From NCBI RefSeq assembly GCF_037963835.1, contig NZ_CP150145.1:6448001-6512000 (forward strand): a DNA stretch of 64,000 nucleotides, in the 5' to 3' direction. Of the stretch, positions 36,497-45,381 are shown in pieces. Below the pieces are notes generated by a model. It worked only from the letters and a program-made list of their open reading frames with translations. It ran no database searches and was not told the DNA's origin. Positions within the stretch are counted from its first letter, which is position 1. Each line of letters begins with the position of its first letter. The position numbers were made by a program, and so were the translations under genes. This DNA comes from Paenibacillus sp. FSL H8-0332. GTDB lineage: Bacteria; Bacillota; Bacilli; Paenibacillales; Paenibacillaceae.

Positions 36497-37315
36497 CTAA
36501 CGCGCAATAAACAGCCGCTTCTCCAGATCCAAATCGTACACCCGTGGCTTCAGCTCCGGGTCAGTCCCGGCACCCTCAGGCGAGTGCACCACTAGCTGTT
36601 CGTTCTGGTTGGCCGGGAACGGCGGCAGCTCTGAGTAGACCAGTGTATCGTGTACGATTTCCCCCTGCTTGAAGGATAATGGAAACACTTCTCCGCTTCC
36701 TCTCTCCATAGCAAAGGCGTAAGCAACCAGTCCATGCCCGGATTTATATTGGGGAGCAAGCAAATATACTTCTGCATCCTTGAAGCGGACTGTATCGAAC
36801 TCGAGGACCTGGTCTGATGGGCGTACGAACAAAAAAGCGGGCAGCTTAAGCAATACCTGGTCCTGCTTCCCCGACCGGTACACGATGGAGTAATCAGCCT
36901 GATACGTCTGCTCCCCTTCGAGACCGTAATTGCTGGATGCCTCCAGATGTCCCCGCTCCTCGGAGCTGCTTGCGATCATCAGCAGCTCGCCTTGTCCCGC
37001 TGCGCTTCTCGCGCGGATGGTTCCCGCAGCATTAACGGAATCGGCAATTACCAGGTTGGCGGGAGCTTCTGGCTGGACCGGACTCGATAGGCCTGCTGTA
37101 GTTGCCGGAACCACAGCGGATGCAGTTTCTGAGGCTGCGGGTGAAGCCGTTGTTGCCGATGGAGACGCAGAAGCTGATGCTATCGCAGACGGAGTCGTTT
37201 CTGCCGCCGGAGTACCCGTGACGGATGTATTTTGGCTGCTGCACCCCAGCAGCAGGCTAAGCGACAGGACCGTGCCCGCTGCCAGTGTTGTAGCTGTAGA
37301 TCGGATTGGACTCAT
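36497..37315 (-). CDS. Hypothetical lipoprotein
   Basis: 272 residues. The N-terminus is a lipoprotein signal (LAAGTVLSLSLLLGC) with Cys25 as the likely lipidation site. Next comes a low-complexity Ala/Ser/Thr/Pro linker (about residues 35-85), then a globular beta-rich domain with no motif I recognise (IVYRSGKQDQVLLKLPAFLF, YDLDLEKRLFIAR at the end). It should be anchored outside the membrane. The start ATG lies very close to AGAGGGG, so the exact start is less sure. A TATAAT lies at 37346-37351. Confidence 0.75.
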   Translation of the reverse strand: MSPIRSTATTLAAGTVLSLSLLLGCSSQNTSVTGTPAAETTPSAIASASASPSATTASPAASETASAVVPATTAGLSSPVQPEAPANLVIADSVNAAGTIRARSAAGQGELLMIASSSEERGHLEASSNYGLEGEQTYQADYSIVYRSGKQDQVLLKLPAFLFVRPSDQVLEFDTVRFKDAEVYLLAPQYKSGHGLVAYAFAMERGSGEVFPLSFKQGEIVHDTLVYSELPPFPANQNEQLVVHSPEGAGTDPELKPRVYDLDLEKRLFIAR

Positions 37316-37345
37316 TCCCCTCTAATCGTTTTTTGAGTACAACCC

Positions 37346-37351
37346 ATTATA
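37346..37351 (-). promoter_or_regulatory. Candidate -10 element of the lipoprotein gene
   Basis: A perfect TATAAT on the minus strand, about 30 bp upstream of the lipoprotein start. A weak -35 (TTTGTG) sits 16 bp further up. Confidence 0.35.
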
Positions 37352-37441
37352 TAAGATTATCACGGTCCACAAATTTATTATTCAGCTGGCTTCAAACGAT
37401 TCTCTCTAGTATAGCTCCAATAAACATTCCTGTAAGCCAGC

Positions 37442-37765
37442 CTACTTCAGATAAAAGACTTCACGCAGCGGCACCATCGGAACCGCATCGTTGAAATCAA
37501 AGGAGCCTTCGACCATCTTCGAGGTGATGGCATTCCAGCGGTTGCAGGCCTCACTCCCGGCGATGTAGGCGAACGCAGCTTCCGTATCATCACATTCAAA
37601 GCAATAGAAGAACTGGTTGCCGTTCTGAAAAATCGAATAGTTGCGGATGCCCGCTTTGCTGTGCTCCTCCAGAATCTCCGGCCACGGGTCCAGATGCATC
37701 TGTACGTATTCCTCTAAGTATTCCTCTTTCACCTTCCAGGTCCAAGCCAGCTTGTTGCTGCCCAT
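37442..37765 (-). CDS. L-rhamnose mutarotase-like protein
   Basis: 107 residues, the standard length of the L-rhamnose mutarotase family. The core reads WTWKVKEEYLEEYVQMHLDPWPEI (His in MHLDPWPE) with YSIFQNG and FYCFECDD following. Members interconvert the alpha and beta forms of L-rhamnose. No rhamnose catabolic genes (rhaA, rhaB, rhaD) are nearby, so the true substrate may differ. Confidence 0.85.
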   Translation of the reverse strand: MGSNKLAWTWKVKEEYLEEYVQMHLDPWPEILEEHSKAGIRNYSIFQNGNQFFYCFECDDTEAAFAYIAGSEACNRWNAITSKMVEGSFDFNDAVPMVPLREVFYLK

Positions 37766-37873
37766 CCTCGCATCCCCCTGTCATTTATCGCTTTGATCCG
37801 ATCATATCACATAATTATGTCATTTGAATATGTCCGATTTAGACATTAGAGTCAGCAAGAATACGCTTCGATC

Positions 37874-39034
37874 TCAGGTGCTGATTCCCGCTTCATTCGG
37901 ACGGAGAATGGCAGAACCAATCGCCAGCAGAACGGCAGCCATCAGGCCCAGGATCGCAAACGGCAGCCACAGCTCATTCCAGCCGCCGCCGGTTGCGGCA
38001 ATGTCCACCGCCTGTATCGCCCATTTCTGCGGTGTAAAGTTGGCCAGCTTCTGCATATATTCCGGCATGATGGAGATGGGCCAGAAGCAGCCGCCCAGCA
38101 TGCAGGTCGGTGTAAGGATCAGCGAATTCAGCATCCCCGCATTACGCGGATTGCGGATCAGGCCTGCAACGGTGCTGGCGATGCCCATCGACACCAGCAT
38201 GAAGGCCGCCAGAACCAGAAAATAGAGAAAGAGCGGCATCTCATAATCGTAGCGGAGCACCCATTTGCCCAGCACCAGCACGATAAGGATCTGAATCATT
38301 CCTACAAGAAAGCTGCCCAGGAAGTTGCCAAGCGCAATTTCATAAGACCGGACCGGAGCGCTGAACATGCGCATCATGGTACGTCCTCTGCGGTCATCCG
38401 TGATCTGGGAGACGGAGCTGGTCACCAGTGCCATCAGGAACATCAGCGTCATCCCTGTAACCACACCCAGCGTCTGCCGCGGATAGAGATCATAATCGGT
38501 GCGGGTGCTGCCCACGTTGTGCTGCTCCGACTGCTTCAGTACAGCAGCGAGCTGCGCCTGCATATCGCCTGTTCCTCCGCTGGCGGCAGCAACGGTACGT
38601 GCTGCTTCGGCAATTTGCGCGGCAGTGGCGGTGATCTTCAGCTTCATCATGATCGAGCTTTCACTTGCCCGAAGCTCATAGATGCTGATCTGCAGCGGGT
38701 CCCCCGCCATTAAGGCGGCAGTGTATCCGGCAGGAATGAACACCCCCACCGTTCCCTCCTGCTTAATTGTCGCTTCCTTCAAAGCGGCCTCATCTCTGCG
38801 CGGCTCGAACTTATATTCTCCGGCCTGCTCCAGCTCCGTAATCAAATGTCTGCCGGCTGCCCCCGTATCCGAGTTGGCATATAGCACAGTTGCCGGCCCC
38901 TCCCCCATCCCTCCGGTAAGCGAGATAATCGCTGCCACCACTACGCCGGGAAGCAGAATGAATACCATAAGCCCCCTGAAGGTGCCAATGCTTCGTCTAA
39001 TCATATTCCAGGCAATAATTAATATTTTATCCAC
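37874..39034 (-). CDS. ABC-2 permease, LnrN-like
   Basis: About 386 residues from a GTG at 39034, which has GGAAGGTGGG upstream and overlaps the end of the preceding permease gene. The layout is one N-terminal helix (GLMVFILLPGVVVAAIISL), an extracytoplasmic domain of about 160 residues, then five or six helices. This is the ABC2 type with a large external domain seen in the Bacillus LnrM/LnrN linearmycin exporter. It is the last gene of the ATPase-permease-permease operon. Activity against amphipathic antimicrobials is inferred from family and from the facing two-component system. Confidence 0.82.
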   Translation of the reverse strand: MDKILIIAWNMIRRSIGTFRGLMVFILLPGVVVAAIISLTGGMGEGPATVLYANSDTGAAGRHLITELEQAGEYKFEPRRDEAALKEATIKQEGTVGVFIPAGYTAALMAGDPLQISIYELRASESSIMMKLKITATAAQIAEAARTVAAASGGTGDMQAQLAAVLKQSEQHNVGSTRTDYDLYPRQTLGVVTGMTLMFLMALVTSSVSQITDDRRGRTMMRMFSAPVRSYEIALGNFLGSFLVGMIQILIVLVLGKWVLRYDYEMPLFLYFLVLAAFMLVSMGIASTVAGLIRNPRNAGMLNSLILTPTCMLGGCFWPISIMPEYMQKLANFTPQKWAIQAVDIAATGGGWNELWLPFAILGLMAAVLLAIGSAILRPNEAGIST

Positions 39035-40193
39035 GGTAACCCACCTTCCGGTATGAGACAATCACTGCTGCGAACAATGCCGCGCTGATGAAGCACATCA
39101 CCCACAGATTCGGCAAAAGCTGCTCCAGACCGGAATGCAGCATCATCCGGATGACTGCCTGCTGCACCCAATGGTTAAGCGTGAATGCACCTGCACTGTT
39201 CACCCATGAATCAGGAAGCGGCGCCATCCCGCCGCTGACGAAGGTCATTACTACAGTCAGGACACTAATGATATTCGTAGCAGTCGCCGAGGTCCGGCTG
39301 AAGAGGCAGATCAGTACGCCCAGCGTCATTGAGGCGGCAATCATCAGCAGACAGAACAGCAGCAGCAGTCCCGGGCGGTTGCCCCAGTAGACGCCGAACA
39401 GCCAGTCAGTCATCAGAATAATCGTGAGACATTGCAGGATGCTGACCAGACCTACGCCGAGCATTTTGCCGATGAACAGATGACTGTCTTTTACCGGCAT
39501 GGAATGGATTCTGAACAGCGTATGGTTCTCCTTATCGTTAAAAAGCGAGGCTGTCACGGTCAACCCGCTGTACATCAGGAACATCAGCAGCATGGACGCC
39601 GCATAGAACTGGGCCGCCGAGTAGGTCTTTCCGCCATTGTTCAGATCTCCCAGCACCACCCCCGGCTTACTGGCAGTTGCCGAAGTCGCTGTAAGAGCCT
39701 GTGGTCCAAGGGTAACGGCTGCCGCCTGCTTATAATTCAGCTCCATCAGCAGATTGTCGAAGGCGGTTCCGGCCACCCGGTTATCATCATGGCTCCTGCC
39801 CAGAATGAACTCCAGGCTCGCCTTCTTACCGCTCTGCACCTCCTGGTCAAAGTCCGTAGGAACAATCACCCCATAGGCATATTTACCGGTACGCAGCCCG
39901 CTCTCTGCCGCTCCACGGCTCTCCGTCTGGACAGGAATAATAAGTCCCTTCACCTCAGGCGTCTCCAGAAAGGCCGTAAGGATAGCAGATTCCTCTGCCC
40001 CTCCGCCTCCGTTATTCACAATAGCTACACGTACAGGCTTGATCTCATCTGCCCCCTGTACCCCGACCACCCCGGAGAGCGAAGCACCCAAGAGGAAGAT
40101 CAGTACCAGCGGCAGCAGGAACATATTAAGCAGCAATGTGCGTGAACGGAGCTGTCTGCGCAGCTCAAACCCCATAATGATCCAGATATTCAC
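39027..40193 (-). CDS. ABC-2 permease, LnrM-like
   Basis: 388 residues, GTG start at 40193 behind GGGGGGGA. Topology matches its neighbour: a first helix (LLLNMFLLPLVLIFLLGASL), an external domain of about 170 residues, then clustered helices (MLLMFLMYSGLTVTASLF, LLLFCLLMIAASMTLGVLICLF). With the second permease it would form the heterodimeric membrane part of the exporter. It lies 17 bp after the ATPase stop. Confidence 0.82.
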   Translation of the reverse strand: MNIWIIMGFELRRQLRSRTLLLNMFLLPLVLIFLLGASLSGVVGVQGADEIKPVRVAIVNNGGGGAEESAILTAFLETPEVKGLIIPVQTESRGAAESGLRTGKYAYGVIVPTDFDQEVQSGKKASLEFILGRSHDDNRVAGTAFDNLLMELNYKQAAAVTLGPQALTATSATASKPGVVLGDLNNGGKTYSAAQFYAASMLLMFLMYSGLTVTASLFNDKENHTLFRIHSMPVKDSHLFIGKMLGVGLVSILQCLTIILMTDWLFGVYWGNRPGLLLLFCLLMIAASMTLGVLICLFSRTSATATNIISVLTVVMTFVSGGMAPLPDSWVNSAGAFTLNHWVQQAVIRMMLHSGLEQLLPNLWVMCFISAALFAAVIVSYRKVGYRG

Positions 40194-40210
40194 ACCTATC
40201 CCCCCCCTCT

Positions 40211-41146
40211 CTAGTCCCGCAAGGTCCGGCCGGTCAGACTAAGGAACAAGGTCTCCAGATCCGGCTCTTCAATATTCAAGGAGGCAATGACCCCTTCGTG
40301 CTTGGAGAAAATAAACAGAATATCCTGGAGCGCACTTTGCGAGGAGGGAAGATACAGCTCTATCGCATCCTGCACAGCTTCTACCCGGTTGATCCGGGGA
40401 TGCTGCCCCAGCTCGTTCACTAAGGCAGGGGTGATGCCCGCTGCCTTCACAACGATTTTCTCCTCGTGGGCCACCCGTTCGCGCAGCTCGTTCTCCGTAC
40501 CGCAGGCAATAATATGCCCCTGGTCCATAATGGCGACCCGGTCACAGATCGCAGCGACCTCCTCCATATAATGACTGGTGTAGATCACCGACGACCCCAT
40601 CTTATTCAAAGCCTTCACGGATTCCAGAATATGATTGCGTGACTGCGGATCAATGCCGACTGTGGGTTCATCCATGATAATCAGGCGCGGCCGGTGCATG
40701 ATGGCACAGGCGATATTCAGCCGTCTTTTCATCCCTCCCGAGAAGGTGGACGGTTTATCCTTCGCCCGGTCGCTTAGGCCGGTGAACTCCAGCGCTTCTT
40801 GGGTCCGCTCCTTCAGCAGTTGTCCGCGCAGCCCATAGAGTCTGCCGAAAAAGCTCACATTATCGGTTGCCGTCATATTCTCGTATAACGCCAGCTCCTG
40901 GGGCACAAGCCCGATTCGCTTCTTCACCTCAAGCGGCCGCTCCCTTACGGATAGCCCGTCGATGATAATATCGCCGCTGTCGGCTTGAAGCAGCCCGCAG
41001 ATCATGCTGATGGTCGTGCTTTTCCCGGCACCGTTCGGGCCCAGCAGGCCGAAAATCTCACCCTCCTGTATATTGAAATTCACGTGATCCACAATCAGCT
41101 TACCGTCATATCTCTTCACAACATCGCTCAGTACTGCTAGTGCCAT
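40211..41146 (-). CDS. ABC exporter ATPase, LnrL-like
   Basis: About 311 residues from the ATG at 41146, chosen because AGGGGG lies upstream; the frame from 41203 would run into the regulatory region. Walker A is GPNGAGKSTT, signature FSGGMKRRLNIACA, Walker B LIIMDEPTVGID and H-loop TSHYMEE. Its length equals B. subtilis LnrL. First gene of the exporter operon. Expression is probably driven by the facing histidine kinase and response regulator. Confidence 0.9.
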   Translation of the reverse strand: MALAVLSDVVKRYDGKLIVDHVNFNIQEGEIFGLLGPNGAGKSTTISMICGLLQADSGDIIIDGLSVRERPLEVKKRIGLVPQELALYENMTATDNVSFFGRLYGLRGQLLKERTQEALEFTGLSDRAKDKPSTFSGGMKRRLNIACAIMHRPRLIIMDEPTVGIDPQSRNHILESVKALNKMGSSVIYTSHYMEEVAAICDRVAIMDQGHIIACGTENELRERVAHEEKIVVKAAGITPALVNELGQHPRINRVEAVQDAIELYLPSSQSALQDILFIFSKHEGVIASLNIEEPDLETLFLSLTGRTLRD

Positions 41147-41182
41147 TGCCGATGCCCCCTGTTCCTTCATTCTCGTATTCTT

Positions 41183-41188
41183 ATTGTA
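41183..41188 (-). promoter_or_regulatory. -10 element of the exporter operon
   Basis: TACAAT on the minus strand 37 bp before the ATPase start, with no recognisable -35 at the right distance. That suggests an activator-dependent promoter. Confidence 0.4.
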
Positions 41189-41210
41189 CAGTAGGGCGGA
41201 CACAGCCGAA

Positions 41211-41248
41211 GGTACTAAAGGTCATGATCCAGAGGTGACGAAAGTCAT
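41211..41248. promoter_or_regulatory. Two candidate response-regulator sites
   Basis: GGTACTAAAGGTCAT (41211-41225) and GGTGACGAAAGTCAT (41234-41248) are 23 bp apart start to start, about two helix turns. The second contains the perfect inverted repeat TGAC-GAAA-GTCA. They lie about 34-71 bp upstream of the expected exporter start and also upstream of the kinase gene. NarL-type regulators bind such paired half-sites. Confidence 0.5.
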
Positions 41249-41341
41249 CTCCTGAAGAGCAGCGCTCTTATGCTAAGATGGATATACCTGAGAAGAATGT
41301 TGACGAATAAGAGATATTTTAATCTAAAAGGATGAACTTAC

Positions 41342-42505
41342 TTGACCAGAGAACTGATACTGCTGCGCTACAGCCTGCTTATCATCCCGGCGATCCTCTC
41401 AATTCAAGTCTATGAATTCGCGGACTATGACTGGTTCACTCTGCATTTCATGCTGCTGATGCTGCTGGTCACACTGGGTGCAAGGGCATCCAGATCTCTC
41501 GCCGCACTGACCGGAGGCATGGAGCTGATCCTCACCGCCTGGCTTTGTTATGAATACGGGCCGCTGATGGTTTTTCCGGCCTTGTCTGCGGTGATCTCCT
41601 ATGCCCGGCGGCAGCCCAAGAATACGGCCCTTACCTTCTGCTGTATTCAACTGGCCCTGCTGAATGCCGCCCTGCTTCATGTAGCTCCGGCTGTGCTTGT
41701 GTTCACTAACCTTACCTTCCTGCTGTGTGCCGGCTTGAATCTGCTGCTGCTCCGGGCAGGCCGCAGGCGTGCCGATACTTTATTTCTCTATGATGAGCTG
41801 CGCAAAAAGCATTTCGAGCTGGAAGAGGCCCGCTCAAGGCTACTCCAGTTCACCGCGCAAATTGAGGTGGCTGCGCAGGCAGAAGAACGTGTGCGGATCG
41901 CCCGCCAGCTGCATGATGACATCGGCCACCGGCTGATCCGGGTCAAGATGATGACCGAAGCGGCCATCCACACCCTCCCTGCCGCACCGGAAACAGGACT
42001 GCAGATGATGAAACAGATCCGGGACCAGCTCTCGGGCAGTATGGACGATATGCGTGCGGCGCTGAAGCGGATTAACCATACTCCCCAGCTTGAAGGAGCG
42101 TATGCGCTGGACCGGCTGCTGGAGGAAGTGGGCCGCGATACCGGCATTGCGACCTCCTATACGGTGCAGGGAATTCCTTATCCGCTCTATCCGAGCCTTC
42201 AGGTTGTGCTGTACACCAATGCCCGGGAGGCCATCACCAATGCGCTGCGGCACGGGCAGGCCAGCTCCGTATGGGTGGAGGTCACCTATGCGGAGCATGA
42301 GGTGCAGATGGAGACCGGTAATAACGGGAAGCTGCCCGAAGCAGACCCGCTGGGCCGTCTGCCCGGCAGCAGCAGGATGGGCCTGAAGGGCATGAGCGAG
42401 CGCTGCGCCATGGTCGGCGGGACACTGGAGCTGCGGCTGGAGCCGCAGTTCACGGTCATCACCCGGCTGCCGGTGTATCGGCAGCCGGAGGGAGTGCCGC
42501 GCTGA
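41342..42505 (+). CDS. NarL-type sensor histidine kinase, LnrJ/DesK-like
   Basis: 387 residues, TTG start at 41342 with AAGGATG seven bases upstream. There are four or five N-terminal helices (about residues 5-140) without a large external loop, a coiled coil, then a HisKA_3 domain with the phospho-acceptor His191 in RIARQLHDDIGHRL. The HATPase domain follows (NAREAITNALRHGQ, then GLKGMSERCAMVGG). Kinases with a membrane-buried sensor often detect drug-membrane damage or lipid state. It faces the exporter operon and is followed by its regulator 435 bp away. Confidence 0.9.
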   Translation: MTRELILLRYSLLIIPAILSIQVYEFADYDWFTLHFMLLMLLVTLGARASRSLAALTGGMELILTAWLCYEYGPLMVFPALSAVISYARRQPKNTALTFCCIQLALLNAALLHVAPAVLVFTNLTFLLCAGLNLLLLRAGRRRADTLFLYDELRKKHFELEEARSRLLQFTAQIEVAAQAEERVRIARQLHDDIGHRLIRVKMMTEAAIHTLPAAPETGLQMMKQIRDQLSGSMDDMRAALKRINHTPQLEGAYALDRLLEEVGRDTGIATSYTVQGIPYPLYPSLQVVLYTNAREAITNALRHGQASSVWVEVTYAEHEVQMETGNNGKLPEADPLGRLPGSSRMGLKGMSERCAMVGGTLELRLEPQFTVITRLPVYRQPEGVPR

Positions 42506-42939
42506 ATGGGGAATGGGGGTGGGAGTGAAGCTGTGGGAAGCTGGCTATCGCCATGGCGTACGTATAACTGACGGGGAACTGATGGGAAGGCGGATTGAGA
42601 TACAGGTGTTATATGCTAACAACTTGCGGTTCTCAGGGAGCTGCTCCCCCTCTGCCAGAAGCAAGTGGAAAAACGTATCTTAATTTCACAGCTTCTGATG
42701 TTTCCAGGGAATTAGTTGGAAAAACAGCATCTACTGCTGATAGTTTTACTGCTGCGGGGCAGATTGGGAACAATTAAGTGTTGTTTGTCCAACTGTTGTC
42801 CCCAGCGAGGCCACTCGTTGATCAGCAAGTGCTCAAAATCCAACTAAGAGATGGAGTCAACCAGGGAGATTGCACATACTCATCAAGTTAGCCAAGGACG
42901 GACAGCGGGAGTATATTCACAGATAAGAGGTGCTGAACC
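42506..42939. repeat. Gap between kinase and regulator with internal repeats
   Basis: 434 bp without a credible gene split a kinase-regulator pair that is normally adjacent. The segment AAGTGGAAAAACGTATCTTA near 42662 recurs imperfectly as AGTTGGAAAAACAGCATCTA near 42714. A short frame at 42595-42777 lacks a ribosome site and is not called. It may be a dispersed intergenic element. Confidence 0.4.
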
Positions 42940-43602
42940 ATGATTAGAGTATTGATTGTTGACGACGATTCTTTTATCCGCGAGAGCCTGAAGGTATTGA
43001 TCGGGCTGGATGCCGGTATCGAGGTCGCCGGAACCGCAGGCGATGGCCGGGAGGCCCTCACCTTGCTGGGGGAGCTGCCCGGCGGAGCGGATGTTGTACT
43101 CATGGACATCCGTATGCCGGGATGTGACGGAGTGGAAGGTACAAGGCTGATCAAAGAAGCTTATCCATCCGCAGCCGTCCTGATGCTGACGACCTTCGAT
43201 GATGACGAGTATATTATTGAGGCTCTGCGCGCCGGAGCCAGCGGATATCTGCTCAAGAACATCCCACCGGACCGGATTATTCAAGGCATCAAGACTGTAC
43301 ATGAGGGCAATATGCTCATTCATCCCGAGATCGCCCGCAAGCTGGCGGGCTTCCTCCAGCCCTCCGCGCGTCAGGAAGCTCCAGAGGCTCAGCCGCTTGC
43401 TTCCTATGGCCTGACCAAGTCCGAGCGGGCAGTAGTCACCTCCATTGCAGAGGGACTCACCAACAAGGAAATCGCCGCCAAGCTGTTCCTGAGCGAAGGC
43501 ACCGTCAAAAACTATATTACCGACATCCTCAGCAAGCTCGGCGTACGCGACCGCACACAGATTGCGATTCTGTATCTGAAGAGTACACAGGGGAACCATT
43601 GA
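42940..43602 (+). CDS. NarL/LuxR-type response regulator, LnrK-like
   Basis: 220 residues. The receiver domain has the acidic pair at VDDD, the phospho-acceptor Asp56 in VVLMDIRMPG and the late Lys in GYLLKN. The DNA-binding half is a LuxR-type helix-turn-helix (LTKSERAVVTSIAEGLTNKE, KLFLSEGTVKNYITDILSKL). Length equals LnrK. AGAGGTG precedes the ATG. It is the likely binder of the two sites between the kinase and the exporter genes. Confidence 0.93.
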   Translation: MIRVLIVDDDSFIRESLKVLIGLDAGIEVAGTAGDGREALTLLGELPGGADVVLMDIRMPGCDGVEGTRLIKEAYPSAAVLMLTTFDDDEYIIEALRAGASGYLLKNIPPDRIIQGIKTVHEGNMLIHPEIARKLAGFLQPSARQEAPEAQPLASYGLTKSERAVVTSIAEGLTNKEIAAKLFLSEGTVKNYITDILSKLGVRDRTQIAILYLKSTQGNH

Positions 43603-43710
43603 GCCGCGGGCTGGCGATATCCAAGGTGAGGCACAACATCACCCTAATAGGTGAAGGATGCTGGTGGCTTATACCCGTACATCCAGCTCATGTACCTTTG
43701 CGGCCGCTCA

Positions 43711-43841
43711 TGCATTCGGTTTTCCACATACATTCGGCCCATGTGCCTGTACCACCCCCATTGTATTCGGTTTTTCGAGTTCATTGCCACATATGGGGTA
43801 GCGGCTGCCGATTGTATTCGGTTTTCCGCATACATTCCAGT
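43711..43841. repeat. Three 30-bp repeats spaced at 50-51 bp
   Basis: Units begin at 43711, 43761 and 43812 with the shared core TGTATTCGGTTTTCCGCATA followed by CATTC. The 20-bp stretches between them differ. The first and third units match best. The array lies between the response regulator and the minJ-like gene. It makes repetitive short frames on both strands, which I do not call genes. Confidence 0.7.
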
Positions 43842-43874
43842 TACCGTACACCACTCCCTTAACAACTATAAATT

Positions 43875-43922
43875 TAAAAGGCCCGTCCCCCCTGAACTTA
43901 GTTCAGAAAGAACGGACCTCTT
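43875..43922 (-). terminator. Terminator of the minJ-like gene
   Basis: On the minus strand AAAGAGGTCCGTTC pairs with GGACGGGCCTTT (with mismatches) around an inner TGAAC/GTTCA stem, ending in TTTT. It lies 55 bp past the gene. Confidence 0.65.
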
Positions 43923-43976
43923 TAACCTTCCGCGCCAACAGCCGCTGTGGGAACCCACTACGTTGATAATCTATCG

Positions 43977-45299
43977 TCAGACGCCGGCAGATTCCTGCTT
44001 GGCCTCTGCTGGCGGGCTCTTCTTCGCCCGGCCCAGCCGATCCGCCTGCACTCCCCGCTGCCGGGTGCCTGTTCGCATCCCGATGATGCTGAAGATGCTG
44101 GACGGCTTCGCCTCTGCGGTGATGCTGGCGTCCGGGTCCGGCACCAGAATGATGCCGAGCTGGTGATGGTCCCCGGCATAGAGCGCGCGCTGCAGATATT
44201 TGCTCTCGCCCTCGCGGTTCTGCACCTCCAGCTTGCAGAACGCAGAGTTCATGCGCAGCGCCTCATGCAGCTGCGCCGCGCTGGTCAACAGGACCCCGTT
44301 GACCTTCAGCAAGATCTCGCCGGGCAGGATGCCCAGCTCCTGCGCGGGGCTGCCCTGCAGCACGGCCAGCACCTTGCGGCCGGCCGGGGGATGCACGAAG
44401 ACGGGGCTAAGGCTGCGCTCCTCCAGAGCGCTGTACCAGCTTAACCCTTCGTGCAGCAGAAGTGCCGCGAGCGCCGCGATGACAGTCAGCGGGCTCCATA
44501 GGTCCGCAAGCAGGCTAAGGCCGAGCAGGACGGCGCTGTACACCAGCAGCCGTCCGAATGTACGGGCCGCCTTGCGTCCGGGCATCATGCCCTGGGTCAT
44601 CTCGCTGAAGCCGATGATGACCGGCAGCGAGATCAGGCCGAGGCCCCCGCCCAGCAGCGGATGCCACGGCAGCTCACCGATTCCCGTGCCTGCGGGAATC
44701 AGCACGAACAGCGGCAGCGGCCAGAAGGCCTGCAGCTGATAGCCGCCCACCACCTTGCCGCGCTTGCCGGCAAGGAACAGCGGCGTCGCCAGCCGGGGCC
44801 CCTGCCAGCGCGCCAGCAGCGCTTCGGCCACGTGGAGCAGCGCGGCAAGCGCCAGCAGCTCCGGGATGTCCATCTCCCGCACGGCAGCGGCAACCGTTCC
44901 GGCGGCTCCGCTCTGCAGCGTCTCCGGGAAGAACGACAGTACAAACTGCACAATTCCAAGCGTCCCTATGGCATACGCAAAGCATAAGTAACGCACCCGA
45001 AACAGCATTAAGACAAGGCTAACCACCCAGATACAGGCAACAGCCGTATAGGTCACCGAAACTCCCAGTGCAACTGCGGCAAGGGAGACCACCAGCCCCA
45101 TGACTCCACCGGTCCACACAGTCCGCCAGGTTTCCGGTCCCCAGCTATGCAGCTTCACATGAATAAGCTTCCGCTCGAGGGCTACCTGTCTGCGGTAATA
45201 TAGGGCAATAAATAGAATAGCGATATAGTAATAGGGCTGAATCAGCAGATGTAGGACTGCTGTGCCTAAGCTGGTCAGCAGCTCCGGGAGTACATTCAA
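43977..45299 (-). CDS. minJ: MinJ-like PDZ membrane protein
   Basis: About 440 residues. Roughly eight hydrophobic helices fill the first 320 residues, then a PDZ domain follows (VLQGSPAQELGILPGEILLKVNG). A short charged tail ends the protein. In B. subtilis MinJ links DivIVA to MinD at poles and septa, has this helices-plus-PDZ layout, and its gene lies near ftsEX and ctpB as here. The TTG at 45299 is preferred; a GTG at 45311 would abut the AAGGAG site. Symbol given on architecture and gene order rather than strong sequence identity. Confidence 0.7.
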   Translation of the reverse strand: MNVLPELLTSLGTAVLHLLIQPYYYIAILFIALYYRRQVALERKLIHVKLHSWGPETWRTVWTGGVMGLVVSLAAVALGVSVTYTAVACIWVVSLVLMLFRVRYLCFAYAIGTLGIVQFVLSFFPETLQSGAAGTVAAAVREMDIPELLALAALLHVAEALLARWQGPRLATPLFLAGKRGKVVGGYQLQAFWPLPLFVLIPAGTGIGELPWHPLLGGGLGLISLPVIIGFSEMTQGMMPGRKAARTFGRLLVYSAVLLGLSLLADLWSPLTVIAALAALLLHEGLSWYSALEERSLSPVFVHPPAGRKVLAVLQGSPAQELGILPGEILLKVNGVLLTSAAQLHEALRMNSAFCKLEVQNREGESKYLQRALYAGDHHQLGIILVPDPDASITAEAKPSSIFSIIGMRTGTRQRGVQADRLGRAKKSPPAEAKQESAGV

Positions 45300-45381
45300 C
45301 GGTTCGCACACTCCTTTTCATAGCCTAGAGGACATCATATTTTATCCTTTAAAAGAAAAAAGAAGGCTAGAATCAGCCTTC

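Noticed and set aside
42595..42777. 60-codon frame between kinase and response regulator.
   Set aside because: No ribosome site, low protein-likeness, and it spans the internal repeats of the gap.
43711..43841. Possible short CRISPR array (30-bp repeats with 20-bp spacers).
   Set aside because: Only three units, the repeats differ at several positions, spacers are short, and no cas gene is present.
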